Source: an uncultured Bacteroides sp.
GTDB taxonomy: Bacteria; Bacteroidota; Bacteroidia; Bacteroidales; Bacteroidaceae
Direction of reading: 5' to 3'
Length of the DNA: 64,000 nt
Assembly: GCF_963678845.1 (NCBI RefSeq)
Contig: NZ_OY787466.1
Coordinates: 1,302,001 to 1,366,000, forward strand
The notes below the pieces were generated by a model. It ran no database searches. It was given only the letters and a program-made list of their open reading frames with translations, and was not told the origin of the DNA. The translations under genes and the position numbers were made by a program. Positions 1-7,499 of this stretch are shown one piece after another (positions within the stretch are counted from its first letter, which is position 1; every line of letters begins with the position of its first letter).

Positions 1-411
1 AAGGGGCTGGATAATGTTTTTGCAATAGGTGATATTTGCTTGCAGGCGGAAGAAAGTTATCCGAACGGACATCCGCAGTTGGCTCAGGTAGCTATTCAAC
101 AGGGAAATTTGTTGTCGTCTAATCTGAAAAGACTTGAAAAGGGTAAAGAATTATCTCCTTTCCATTACCGTGATCTTGGGTCTTTGGCTACAGTAGGCAG
201 AAACAAAGCGGTAGCTGATTTGAAGAACATTAAAACGCATGGATGGTTTGCATGGGCAATCTGGTTAGTGATTCACCTACGTTCAATTTTGGGAATCAGG
301 AATAAAGTGATGGTTTTGATTAACTGGGTGTGGAGCTATCTTACATACGATCAGTCAATTCGTTTGATTATGGCTGCAAAGAGAGTGAAAAGGCCGAAGA
401 AGTGCTGCTGA
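1..411 (+). CDS. NDH-2-type NADH dehydrogenase, C-terminal part (5' end outside window)
   Basis: The reading frame is open from the first base, so the gene is cut by the window edge and only about 136 C-terminal residues are seen. They begin with a VFAIGD segment, the FAD-contacting motif near the end of two-dinucleotide-binding-fold flavoproteins. An amphipathic and hydrophobic C-terminal stretch follows (around WFAWAIWLVIHLR) with a basic end, as in type II NADH:quinone oxidoreductases, which sit on the inner face of the cytoplasmic membrane and pass electrons from NADH to quinone without pumping ions. The gene converges on the GltD-like gene, with a hairpin between them. The family call rests on this tail alone, so another pyridine nucleotide-disulfide oxidoreductase cannot be fully excluded. 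Confidence 0.8.
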   Translation, partial: KGLDNVFAIGDICLQAEESYPNGHPQLAQVAIQQGNLLSSNLKRLEKGKELSPFHYRDLGSLATVGRNKAVADLKNIKTHGWFAWAIWLVIHLRSILGIRNKVMVLINWVWSYLTYDQSIRLIMAAKRVKRPKKCC

Positions 412-521
412 TTATAAGCTTATGTCTGAATTGATTATACCTTTATATGATTGTTGTCTCATGAAATATATCTATGGATTGAGAATCATAGGACTGTAAA
501 GGATTACAATGCATAAAATAG

Positions 522-566
522 AATGATTGGAGAATGATTTTTTCATACTCCAATCATTTTTATTTA
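522..566. terminator. Hairpin terminator between convergent genes
   Basis: An 11-bp perfect stem (AATGATTGGAG at 522-532 with CTCCAATCATT at 548-558) is followed by TTTTATTTATT on the plus strand. On the minus strand the sequence after the stem is also T-rich but weaker. It probably ends the NDH-2 transcript and may also serve the opposing GltD-like gene. Confidence 0.75.
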
Positions 567-580
567 TTGGTTTGAGCTCT

Positions 581-1894
581 TTATTCCTCGAGTAGCTTTT
601 TGGCATCTACAAACTGAGCAATGCCTGCGGCTACTTTCTTTGCATCACGCATGGCAAGCACCACGGTTTGAGGAGTGTTAACTACATCTCCACCAGCAAA
701 AACACCTTTGCGGGAAGTCATGCCATAGGGGCGTTCCTTAGTGATGACGTATCCTCTTTCGTCTACATTGATTCCTGATGTGGTAGATACAATCCGGTTA
801 GCCGGTTGCGAACCGATAGCCAGCAAAATCTTGTCCATTGGAATCACTTTTTCTCCCTCGTTTGTTATTGCTTTTATCGCTTTTAATCGACCTCGTTCGC
901 CTACAAATTCTTTGGTATTGGTTTCCCAAAGGAATTGAACGCCTTCATCTACAGCTTCGTTGTATTCAGTTTGAAGAGCCGACATGTGTTCTATTGTTTT
1001 ATGATAGATTATGTAAACCTCTTTTGCTCCCATACGAATAGCCGTGCGGGCTGCATCCATAGCCACATTTCCGCATCCTACAACTCCCACAATATCTCCT
1101 ACTTTTACGGGAACTTCATTTCTGCCTACACTGCCGTTGTTGTTTAGTGTTACCATCCTAAAAAAATAGGAGGACTGAATTACCCCTCTTGGTGTATTGC
1201 CAGGCAAATTCATTGTTTTTGGTTTGGCGGTTCCCGATCCAATAAATATTGCATCAAAGTTTTGCTGATCAAACATCTCATCTACTGTGATGTTTTGTCC
1301 TACAATGCAGTTTGTAACATATGTAACGCCTAATCCTTCTATTTTATGAATTTCCCTTCTTACCACTTCTTTGGGTAAGCGGTATTCGGGGATGCCATAC
1401 ATTAGTACACCACCTGGTTCTGGTTCGCTTTCATAGATTACCACATTAAAACCATCGCGGGCTAGATCTCCGGCTACGGTTAGTCCTGCAGGACCCGAAC
1501 CAATAATAGCCACTTTTCCACGAGTTTTTGGGGTAAGCTTTTCACGGATTAGTCCCATGTTACTATCGAAGTCGGCAATAAATCTTTCCAGTTTCCCTAC
1601 ACGGATGCGCTTATCTTTTTTATTTAAGATGCAGTGTCCTTCGCATTGTTTTTCGTGAGGGCAAACTCTTCCGCAAACAGCAGGCAGATTACTCTTTTCG
1701 TTGATAATACTCATTGCATCGCCTATGTTTCCCATTGATAGCTGGTGTATCCATGCGGGAATGTTGTGCTCAATGGGACATCCTTGCACACAAAGAGGAT
1801 TTTTACAATTTAAACACCTTTTTGCCTCGTCAATTGCCTCTTTTATATTGAAGCCTTCATTGACTTCTTCAAATTTTAAATCTTTTGATTCCAT
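581..1894 (-). CDS. GltD-like NADPH-dependent flavoprotein (homotetrameric glutamate synthase / SudA-NfnB family)
   Basis: This 437-residue protein matches the iron-sulfur flavoprotein family that includes the glutamate synthase small subunit. The N-terminal region has two Cys clusters for [4Fe-4S] centres (CLNCKNPLCVQGCP near residue 27 and CGRVCPHEKQCEGHC near 74). A GSGPAG FAD-binding motif follows near residue 132, then a second nucleotide-binding GxGxxA-type motif (VVGCGNVAMDAA) for NADPH, and a C-terminal GVFAGGD motif. No glutamate synthase large subunit or ferredoxin-NADP reductase partner lies beside it, so the actual reaction (glutamate synthesis, or electron bifurcation/sulfide dehydrogenase type) is not settled by context. 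Products in this family are often named gltA or gltD. A -7 box lies 79 nt upstream. Confidence 0.85.
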   Translation of the reverse strand: MESKDLKFEEVNEGFNIKEAIDEAKRCLNCKNPLCVQGCPIEHNIPAWIHQLSMGNIGDAMSIINEKSNLPAVCGRVCPHEKQCEGHCILNKKDKRIRVGKLERFIADFDSNMGLIREKLTPKTRGKVAIIGSGPAGLTVAGDLARDGFNVVIYESEPEPGGVLMYGIPEYRLPKEVVRREIHKIEGLGVTYVTNCIVGQNITVDEMFDQQNFDAIFIGSGTAKPKTMNLPGNTPRGVIQSSYFFRMVTLNNNGSVGRNEVPVKVGDIVGVVGCGNVAMDAARTAIRMGAKEVYIIYHKTIEHMSALQTEYNEAVDEGVQFLWETNTKEFVGERGRLKAIKAITNEGEKVIPMDKILLAIGSQPANRIVSTTSGINVDERGYVITKERPYGMTSRKGVFAGGDVVNTPQTVVLAMRDAKKVAAGIAQFVDAKKLLEE

Positions 1895-1972
1895 AGGCTG
1901 TAATTTACCTTAATATAATGCTTTAATATTATTCGTTGCTTGTTTTGTAAACTATGCATTGCAAAACAGGTG

Positions 1973-1980
1973 CAAATATA
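1973..1980 (-). promoter_or_regulatory. Putative -7 promoter box for the GltD-like gene
   Basis: On the minus strand this reads TATATTTG, an exact match to the Bacteroides -7 consensus TAnnTTTG. A clear -33 TTTG at the usual distance is not seen. The box is 79 nt upstream of the start codon. Confidence 0.45.
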
Positions 1981-2090
1981 TACTATTTTTGTAATACGTA
2001 GATTACAATATAGCATATTTAACTTTAATGATAGAATTATATTTGAGGACAATCTGTGGTGGGAGTGAGCACAATTCAATTTATTTTTTC

Positions 2091-2098
2091 TAAATTTG
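2091..2098 (+). promoter_or_regulatory. Putative -7 promoter box for the small membrane protein gene
   Basis: TAAATTTG matches the TAnnTTTG consensus and lies 43 nt before the start codon of the small membrane protein. No TTTG -33 element is found at the expected distance. Confidence 0.4.
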
Positions 2099-2141
2099 CC
2101 CAGTTCGTAATAGTTGCTAATAATTTTGAATCCAAAAAGAA

Positions 2142-2360
2142 ATGATAAATAAGATTTTATATAATTTATATCACAATCTGCAATCTATAATAACCTGGAT
2201 CTTTTGGGGATATGTTTCAGTGCTTCTTTCTTTATATCTGGTAAATATTGAGTTGAATACTTATCTTTTTGTCATTCTCTTTTTCCTTTTTGGATTATGG
2301 ATAGGAAGTTGCCTCTCATATTGGTTGAGAAGCGAACTAAAAGATAGGGATCTGGAATAA
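2142..2360 (+). CDS. Small two-helix membrane protein, function unknown
   Basis: The 72-residue product has two hydrophobic segments (about residues 17-35 and 41-61) separated by a short loop, and a charged C-terminus. It resembles the small LapA-like or DUF-type membrane proteins found as single genes in many bacteria, but I recognise no family motif. It stands alone between two minus-strand genes, with its own -7 box upstream. Codon use is AT-rich but plausible. The hydrophobic pattern and the promoter make it a likely real gene; no function is proposed. Confidence 0.6.
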   Translation: MINKILYNLYHNLQSIITWIFWGYVSVLLSLYLVNIELNTYLFVILFFLFGLWIGSCLSYWLRSELKDRDLE

Positions 2361-2380
2361 TGTTCTTCTCGAATAATATT

Positions 2381-3421
2381 CTATAAATCCCTTGATATTT
2401 CTCCCGCAATAGAGCTGTTCATGCGGTAGCGGATTTCTTTGCTACTGAGACCATGACCTAAAAGGAACATTAACTTGGTGAGCGCACTTTCCAGTGTACT
2501 ATCGTGTCCGCTAATTACTCCAGCCTGCAAAAGTTGCAATCCCGTTCCGTAGCGTTCCATCTCTACAGCTCCCGAAGAGCATTGAGTGATATTGACAATG
2601 ATTAATCCACGGTCAGTTGCTTCTTTTAATTCCCGGATAAGCCACTCTTTCTGAGGTGCATTCCCTGAACCGAATGTTTTTAGTATTACAGCCTTAAGCT
2701 TTGGGGAACGGAGTATGGATGATATAATTTCTTCCTGTATACCGGGGAAGAGCGTTAGAATAACCACATTTGTATCAAACAGATAATGAGGTTTCAGAGG
2801 CCTGTTCTCGTCTGGCTTAAGGATGCGTGACGGTTCATATTTGATGTGGATTCCAACTCGTGCCAAAGGTGGATAATTGAAAGAACGGAAAGCGTTGAAG
2901 TTCTCCGCATTTATTTTGGTGGTACGGTTTCCACGCATCAGGTGATTTTCAAAGAATATACATACTTCGGGTACAATGGCTTTTCCGTCAATTTTGGCTG
3001 CTGCTATTTCAATGGCGGTTATCAGGTTTTCTTTTCCATCCGTACGAAGAACGCCAATGGGAAGCTGAGAGCCGGTGAGTATTACAGGTTTGCTAAGATT
3101 CTCGAGCATAAAACTGAGTGCGGAGGCTGTGTAGGCCATGGTGTCTGTACCGTGAAGAATCACAAAACCGTCAAAATAATCATAGTTATAATTGATAATC
3201 TTTACCAGCTTTGCCCAGGCCTGCGGTTCCATGTCTGAGGAATCAATAGGGGGGTCGAACTGATAAGAAGATATACGGTAATTGAACTTCTTAAGCTCGG
3301 GAACATGCTTCAGCAAGTGATCGAAGTTGAAGTTCTCTAATGCACCGGTTTCAGCATTTTGAATCATACCAATGGTTCCACCGGTGTAGATTAACAATAC
3401 TGAAGGACATTTTGTGATCAT
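2381..3421 (-). CDS. ansA: Type I (cytoplasmic) L-asparaginase
   Basis: The product hydrolyses L-asparagine to aspartate and ammonia. The 346-residue length is normal for the bacterial type I enzyme. The first catalytic motif is TGGTIGM at residues 13-19, with Thr16 as the expected nucleophile, and the second is the HGTDTMAYTASAL motif near residue 90, which supplies the second catalytic Thr-Asp pair. There is no signal peptide, which fits the cytoplasmic type rather than the periplasmic type II enzyme. A -7 box (TATCTTTG on the minus strand) lies 26 nt upstream. The gene is transcribed in the same direction as the trp operon behind it but is separated from trpA by 167 bp that contain an inverted repeat, so it is probably its own unit. 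Confidence 0.93.
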   Translation of the reverse strand: MITKCPSVLLIYTGGTIGMIQNAETGALENFNFDHLLKHVPELKKFNYRISSYQFDPPIDSSDMEPQAWAKLVKIINYNYDYFDGFVILHGTDTMAYTASALSFMLENLSKPVILTGSQLPIGVLRTDGKENLITAIEIAAAKIDGKAIVPEVCIFFENHLMRGNRTTKINAENFNAFRSFNYPPLARVGIHIKYEPSRILKPDENRPLKPHYLFDTNVVILTLFPGIQEEIISSILRSPKLKAVILKTFGSGNAPQKEWLIRELKEATDRGLIIVNITQCSSGAVEMERYGTGLQLLQAGVISGHDSTLESALTKLMFLLGHGLSSKEIRYRMNSSIAGEISRDL

Positions 3422-3446
3422 ACGTTTGTGTTGTTAATTACTGGTG

Positions 3447-3454
3447 CAAAGATA
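3447..3454 (-). promoter_or_regulatory. Putative -7 box for ansA
   Basis: The minus strand reads TATCTTTG (TAnnTTTG), 26 nt before the ansA start. A TTTG lies 22 nt further upstream, slightly longer than the usual 19-21 nt spacing. Confidence 0.5.
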
Positions 3455-3481
3455 GTGAATCTTTCAAAACATCAATCAAAA

Positions 3482-3550
3482 AGCACAGATTACACTGTAT
3501 ATAGAATCAGAATTTATTCATTTTGTTCCAAAAACGGTGCAATCTGTGCT
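3482..3550. repeat. Long-loop inverted repeat between ansA and trpA
   Basis: AGCACAGATTACAC (3482-3495) is matched by GTGCAATCTGTGCT (3537-3550): 14-nt arms with one mismatch around a loop of about 41 nt. There is no run of T directly after either arm, so it is not a classic terminator. It may act as an RNA-stabilising end for the trp transcript or be an interspersed intergenic repeat. Confidence 0.5.
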
Positions 3551-3588
3551 AATTTATCTTTAATACTATGGTTTAAAAGATAAATTTG

Positions 3589-4362
3589 TTAATCCTTTAG
3601 TTGAGCCAAAAGTTTGTCTACCGCTACAGGAATGGTTTCTTCTTCACCCAGTAAGGAAACAAATTTACTTCCTACAATGGCTCCTGATGCATATTCACAG
3701 GCTGCCTTGAAAGTTGCTTTGTTAGAGATACCAAATCCTACCAGACGAGGATTATTAAGTTTCATTGTTTCAATCCGCTTGAAATACTTTCTTTTTTCAG
3801 CATCAAAGTCGGTTTGTGCGCCGGTAGTGGCAGCCGAAGATACCATATAGATAAATCCATCTGTATGTTCATCGATCAGGCGGATGCGTTCTTCACTTGT
3901 TTCGGGAGTAATGAGCATAATGATCTTCAGATTGTAGCGCTCGGACATAAGCTGATATTTCTCCTGATAATCCTTGAAAGGAAGATCTGGTATGATCATT
4001 CCATCGATACCGCATTCCACACACTTACGGCAGAAATTCTCGAAACCGTATTGCATAATCGGATTAAGATATCCCATAAGGATGAGTGGGATCTTCACAT
4101 GCTGACGGATATCTCTTAACTGTTCGAAAAGAAGTTTCAGAGACATTCCATTAGCCAAAGCCTGTGTTGACGCATTCTGAATAACAGGACCGTCGGCCAT
4201 TGGGTCACTGAAAGGGATACCAATTTCAACCATTTGTACTCCTTTTTTCTGCAGCTCGCGAATAATATCGGCGGTGTCGTTCAAATTAGGATAACCGGCA
4301 GTGAAATAGATTGAAAGGATACCTTTTGTGTTGTTGTACAATAACTGATTAATTCTATTCAT
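3589..4362 (-). CDS. trpA: Tryptophan synthase alpha subunit
   Basis: The 257-residue TIM barrel cleaves indole-3-glycerol phosphate to indole and glyceraldehyde-3-phosphate and passes indole to TrpB. The motif VEIGIPFSDPMADGPVIQ (residues 46-63) contains the catalytic Glu and Asp. The phosphate-binding loop near the C-terminus is visible as GFGISN and GAIVGSKFV. It is the last gene of the trp operon, 23 nt after trpF. Length and motifs are normal for the family. Confidence 0.97.
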   Translation of the reverse strand: MNRINQLLYNNTKGILSIYFTAGYPNLNDTADIIRELQKKGVQMVEIGIPFSDPMADGPVIQNASTQALANGMSLKLLFEQLRDIRQHVKIPLILMGYLNPIMQYGFENFCRKCVECGIDGMIIPDLPFKDYQEKYQLMSERYNLKIIMLITPETSEERIRLIDEHTDGFIYMVSSAATTGAQTDFDAEKRKYFKRIETMKLNNPRLVGFGISNKATFKAACEYASGAIVGSKFVSLLGEEETIPVAVDKLLAQLKD

Positions 4363-4385
4363 AGTTTATTTTTTTTATACTTGTT

Positions 4386-4994
4386 CTATTTTCTTAATTC
4401 CTTGAAAAACCGGCTCAGCTTTTCCACATCTTTCATTCCGGGAGCTGTCTCAAAACAACTGTTGAGGTCTACTCCGGCAAAAAGTTCATGTTGAAAAGCT
4501 TTCAGTTCTTTCACACTCTGAGGAGAAATGCCTCCGCTGAGCAGAAAAGGGGTCTTCCCTTGATAGTGGGAGAGTATTGACCAGTCAAATTGTTCTCCTG
4601 ATCCACCATGTCCCTCGCATTTTGTGTCGAAGAGAAAGTAGCTGCAAAGTCCTTCATACTTTTCCGTTGCTTTCAGATCAGAAGAGGTGGCTACAGAAAA
4701 GGCTTTTATCAGATTCAGACCTTTGTCTCGCAAAGATACACAATATTCAGGTGACTCTGTTCCGTGAAGCTGCACAAAATTTAATGAAAACTGATTATAC
4801 AGGGCTAGCACTGTTTCTTGCGCTTCATTTACGAATACTCCTACAGTCTTTGCTTTATAAGGAAGATAGGAGGGCGGGCAGACCACAAAGCGTGATGACT
4901 TAGGGTAAAAGATTAACCCAATCAGATCAACGCCCAGACTTTCTACCTGTCTGATATTCTCTGCATCCCGCATTCCACACACTTTAATTAGCAT
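4386..4994 (-). CDS. trpF: Phosphoribosylanthranilate isomerase
   Basis: The 202-residue (beta/alpha)8 barrel carries out the Amadori rearrangement of phosphoribosylanthranilate. The N-terminal KVCGMRDAENI contains the catalytic Cys. The catalytic Asp is in the FDTKCEGHGGSGEQFDW segment around residue 125, and LSGGISPQSV and GVDLNSCFE complete the phosphate site. It lies 7 nt after trpC and 23 nt before trpA, consistent with one operon. TrpF is separate here, not fused to TrpC as in enterobacteria. Confidence 0.96.
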   Translation of the reverse strand: MLIKVCGMRDAENIRQVESLGVDLIGLIFYPKSSRFVVCPPSYLPYKAKTVGVFVNEAQETVLALYNQFSLNFVQLHGTESPEYCVSLRDKGLNLIKAFSVATSSDLKATEKYEGLCSYFLFDTKCEGHGGSGEQFDWSILSHYQGKTPFLLSGGISPQSVKELKAFQHELFAGVDLNSCFETAPGMKDVEKLSRFFKELRK

Positions 4995-5001
4995 AGCTTT
5001 C

Positions 5002-5784
5002 TCAGTTTAGTTTTTTGATAAATTCTCCAAGAGCTTCCCCCGGATTGTTTGTTTTCATAAAGTTCTCGCCTATCAGGAATCCACGGAAGCCTGCTTCGCG
5101 AAGCTTCATGACTGTCTCCGGAGAAGAGATTCCGCTTTCCGATACCAGCAGAGTGTCTTTAGGCAGAAGGCTGGCCAGTTGGAAAGAGTTCTCCACATCG
5201 GTAACGAAGGTTCCCAGATTGCGATTATTTACTCCCACCATCTCAATGCTGCTGTCCACATATTCCAGCTCTTTTTCGCTGTGGATTTCCAGAAGCACTT
5301 CCAGTCCCAGCTCATGCGCTTTCGCTGCAAGGGTGCTGCATTCCTCTTTTTCCAGTGCGGCAGCAATCAACAGAACAGCATCGGCCCCAACAATCTTTGC
5401 CTGATAAAGCTGATATTCGTCAATGATGAAGTCCTTTCGCAGAATAGGAATATTTACTCCGGGACGTGCATTGCGCAAATCTTTCAGATCTCCGCCAAAG
5501 AACGGAGTATCTGTCAGAATAGAAAGTGCCGAAGCACCGTTTGCTGCATAGGCAGCAGTAACTTCCTCTGCACAGGCATCCTTGTTGATCCATCCTTTAG
5601 AAGGCGATTTACGTTTAAACTCAGCAATAATGCCAGAGGTAGAGTTGGCCAAAGCCTGTCGCATAGAGATCATTTTGCGCTCTTCGGTTGCTCCGTCCTT
5701 GAGCATTCTAAGAGAGATAGCTTTTTTCTGTTCGCTGACAGTAATTCGCTTGGCTTCAATGATGTCCATCAGTATATCTTTCAT
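5002..5784 (-). CDS. trpC: Indole-3-glycerol phosphate synthase
   Basis: The 260-residue TIM barrel converts carboxyphenylaminodeoxyribulose phosphate to indole-3-glycerol phosphate. Diagnostic stretches are AEFKRKSPSKGWI (substrate phosphate and catalytic Lys), LRKDFIIDEYQLYQA, GVNNRNLGTF and VSESGISSPE. The start used gives an MKDILMDII N-terminus that aligns with the family. It starts 6 nt after the trpD stop and is probably translationally coupled to it. Confidence 0.97.
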   Translation of the reverse strand: MKDILMDIIEAKRITVSEQKKAISLRMLKDGATEERKMISMRQALANSTSGIIAEFKRKSPSKGWINKDACAEEVTAAYAANGASALSILTDTPFFGGDLKDLRNARPGVNIPILRKDFIIDEYQLYQAKIVGADAVLLIAAALEKEECSTLAAKAHELGLEVLLEIHSEKELEYVDSSIEMVGVNNRNLGTFVTDVENSFQLASLLPKDTLLVSESGISSPETVMKLREAGFRGFLIGENFMKTNNPGEALGEFIKKLN

Positions 5785-5790
5785 CTATAA

Positions 5791-6786
5791 TTAACTGTTA
5801 AGTTCAACAAATTGTTTAAATGATTTCAGTGCTTTTCCACTTTTTAGTGATTCGCGTGCAATGGCAATACAATCCTCTATACTTTTCTCGGGATGGATTA
5901 CCTGTATGGCAAATGCGGCATTGATTACCACACAATTAGTTTGTGCCTCGGTAGCGCAATTGTTCAGCACATTATCGAAGATGAGAGCTGCATCTTCGGG
6001 AGTATCACCACCGTAAAGGTCAGCCTCTGTGCAACGTTTGAATCCCAATGATTCCGGAGTATAAATCTTTTCACTGGTAGAATCTACCACCTTAAAGTCT
6101 GAAGTGAGGGATATTTCATCGTAACCATCCAGACTGTGAACCACTGCAAACTTACTTCCGCTTTCCTGGTAAGCGTAGCTATAGAGTCTCATCAATGGAA
6201 GACTGTACACTCCCAGCAACTGATAAGCCGGCATCACCGGATTTACTAGCGGACCAAGCATATTAAAGAAGGTACGCACGCCCAGACTCTTGCGGATAGG
6301 AGCAACGGCTTTCATTGCCGGACTGAATAGTGGTGCATGCAGATAGGCAATGTTACACTTATCCATGCTTTGGCGTAGCTTGTTTACATCGGAGGTAAAC
6401 TTCACTCCGTGCTGCTCCATTACGTTACTTGCCCCACTTACCGATGTTGCACCATAGTTTCCGTGCTTCACCACATTGAAACCTGCTCCGGCCAGTGCGA
6501 AACATGCCGTAGTTGAGATGTTGAATGTGTTCTTTCCGTCGCCTCCGGTTCCTACAATGTCTACCGGACGATAGTCGGCTAAATCCACTTCCACACGCAT
6601 ATCAAGCAATGCTTCCTTGAATCCCAGCATCTCCTCAACGGAGATATTACGCATAAGAAACACGGTGATGAGTGATGCTACCTGCGCATCGTTATATTTT
6701 CCAAGGGCAATGTTCTGAAGAACATTCTTAGCTTCTTCGCGGTCCAGATATTGGTGCTCAAAGAGTTTATATAGTATATTTTTCAT
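5791..6786 (-). CDS. trpD: Anthranilate phosphoribosyltransferase
   Basis: The enzyme joins anthranilate to PRPP. The 331-residue product begins MKNILYKLFEHQYL; the open frame extends 22 codons further upstream, but that extension is unrelated to the family, so the internal Met at 6786 is chosen. Motifs are GTGGDGKNTFNIST (PRPP pyrophosphate site), VKHGNYGATSVSGASNV and the magnesium-binding region. TrpD is a separate polypeptide, not fused to the TrpG amidotransferase. A 129-bp gap with short repeats separates it from trpG, the longest gap in the operon. Confidence 0.96.
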   Translation of the reverse strand: MKNILYKLFEHQYLDREEAKNVLQNIALGKYNDAQVASLITVFLMRNISVEEMLGFKEALLDMRVEVDLADYRPVDIVGTGGDGKNTFNISTTACFALAGAGFNVVKHGNYGATSVSGASNVMEQHGVKFTSDVNKLRQSMDKCNIAYLHAPLFSPAMKAVAPIRKSLGVRTFFNMLGPLVNPVMPAYQLLGVYSLPLMRLYSYAYQESGSKFAVVHSLDGYDEISLTSDFKVVDSTSEKIYTPESLGFKRCTEADLYGGDTPEDAALIFDNVLNNCATEAQTNCVVINAAFAIQVIHPEKSIEDCIAIARESLKSGKALKSFKQFVELNS

Positions 6787-6831
6787 TGTTTTATTTATTA
6801 TAATTGTTGTTGGTAAGCATCTGAATTTCTC

Positions 6832-6881
6832 TCGCCAATAAATAAAATCCATTCTCCAATAAATGAAAATTATAGGCGAAT
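6832..6881. repeat. Short interspersed repeat in the trpG-trpD gap
   Basis: TCGCCAATAAATAAAA (6832-6847) is followed by the related TCTCCAATAAATGAAAA (6853-6869). An inverted pair, ATTCTCCAAT (6851-6860) and ATAGGCGAAT (6872-6881), has 11 nt between the arms. The same arrangement with the same 11-nt spacer occurs at 10633-10663, upstream of the trp promoter. The function is unknown. Confidence 0.5.
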
Positions 6882-6915
6882 AACCTGAGAAGGATTGCTC
6901 AATGGTTTTTTCTCT

Positions 6916-7485
6916 TTATTTCTTTAACCAGTTATTAATGATTTCGTGACCTTTAGGCGTAAGCACAGACTCCGGATGGAACTGAATACCTTTCACATCA
7001 TAAGTCTTGTGACGTAATGCCATAATCTCTCTCTGCTTGTCTTCTGCGATTACTTCCAGCTCAGCGGGGAAATTGTCATTGCTCACAATCCATGAATGGT
7101 AGCGTCCTACGGTGATCTCTTTTGATAATCCGCTGAATAGCGAATCTTCCTTTACTATATTAATAGGAGTCTCTACGCCATGAAACACCTCTTTCAGGTT
7201 TTCCAGCTTAGCACCAAAAGCTTGTCCGATAGCCTGATGTCCTAAGCATACACCAAGAATGCTCTTTGTGGGTGCATAGCGCTTAATAAGCGGAAGCAGA
7301 ATACCAGCTTCTTCGGGAATACCCGGTCCGGGAGAGAGGATAATCTTATCAAACTTATCTACCTCGTCAAGAGAAATCCGGTCGTTGCGGTGCACTTCTA
7401 CGTCAGTGAATCCCAGTTCCTTTACCAGGTGAAGTAAGTTGTAGGTAAAAGAGTCGTAATTATCTAGTATAAGTATTTTTTTCAT
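6916..7485 (-). CDS. trpG: Anthranilate synthase component II (glutamine amidotransferase)
   Basis: The product supplies ammonia from glutamine to TrpE. The 189-residue form starting MKKILILDNYDSF is chosen; the upstream 11 codons belong to the trpE-trpG spacer. The class I amidotransferase triad is visible: Cys80 in GVCLGHQ, and the His-Glu pair in FHPESV near the end. The oxyanion-hole SPGPG motif is at residues 51-55. It starts 14 nt after the trpE stop. Because TrpG is not part of a folate cluster here, it is probably dedicated to tryptophan synthesis. Confidence 0.96.
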   Translation of the reverse strand: MKKILILDNYDSFTYNLLHLVKELGFTDVEVHRNDRISLDEVDKFDKIILSPGPGIPEEAGILLPLIKRYAPTKSILGVCLGHQAIGQAFGAKLENLKEVFHGVETPINIVKEDSLFSGLSKEITVGRYHSWIVSNDNFPAELEVIAEDKQREIMALRHKTYDVKGIQFHPESVLTPKGHEIINNWLKK

Positions 7486-7499
7486 TGCTGTAGTTTTAT

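Noticed and set aside
2846..3238. 130-codon plus-strand frame inside ansA
   Set aside because: It is antisense to a fully supported asparaginase gene and shows no family features. Other long antisense frames in the trp, IS and glnN genes were dropped for the same reason.
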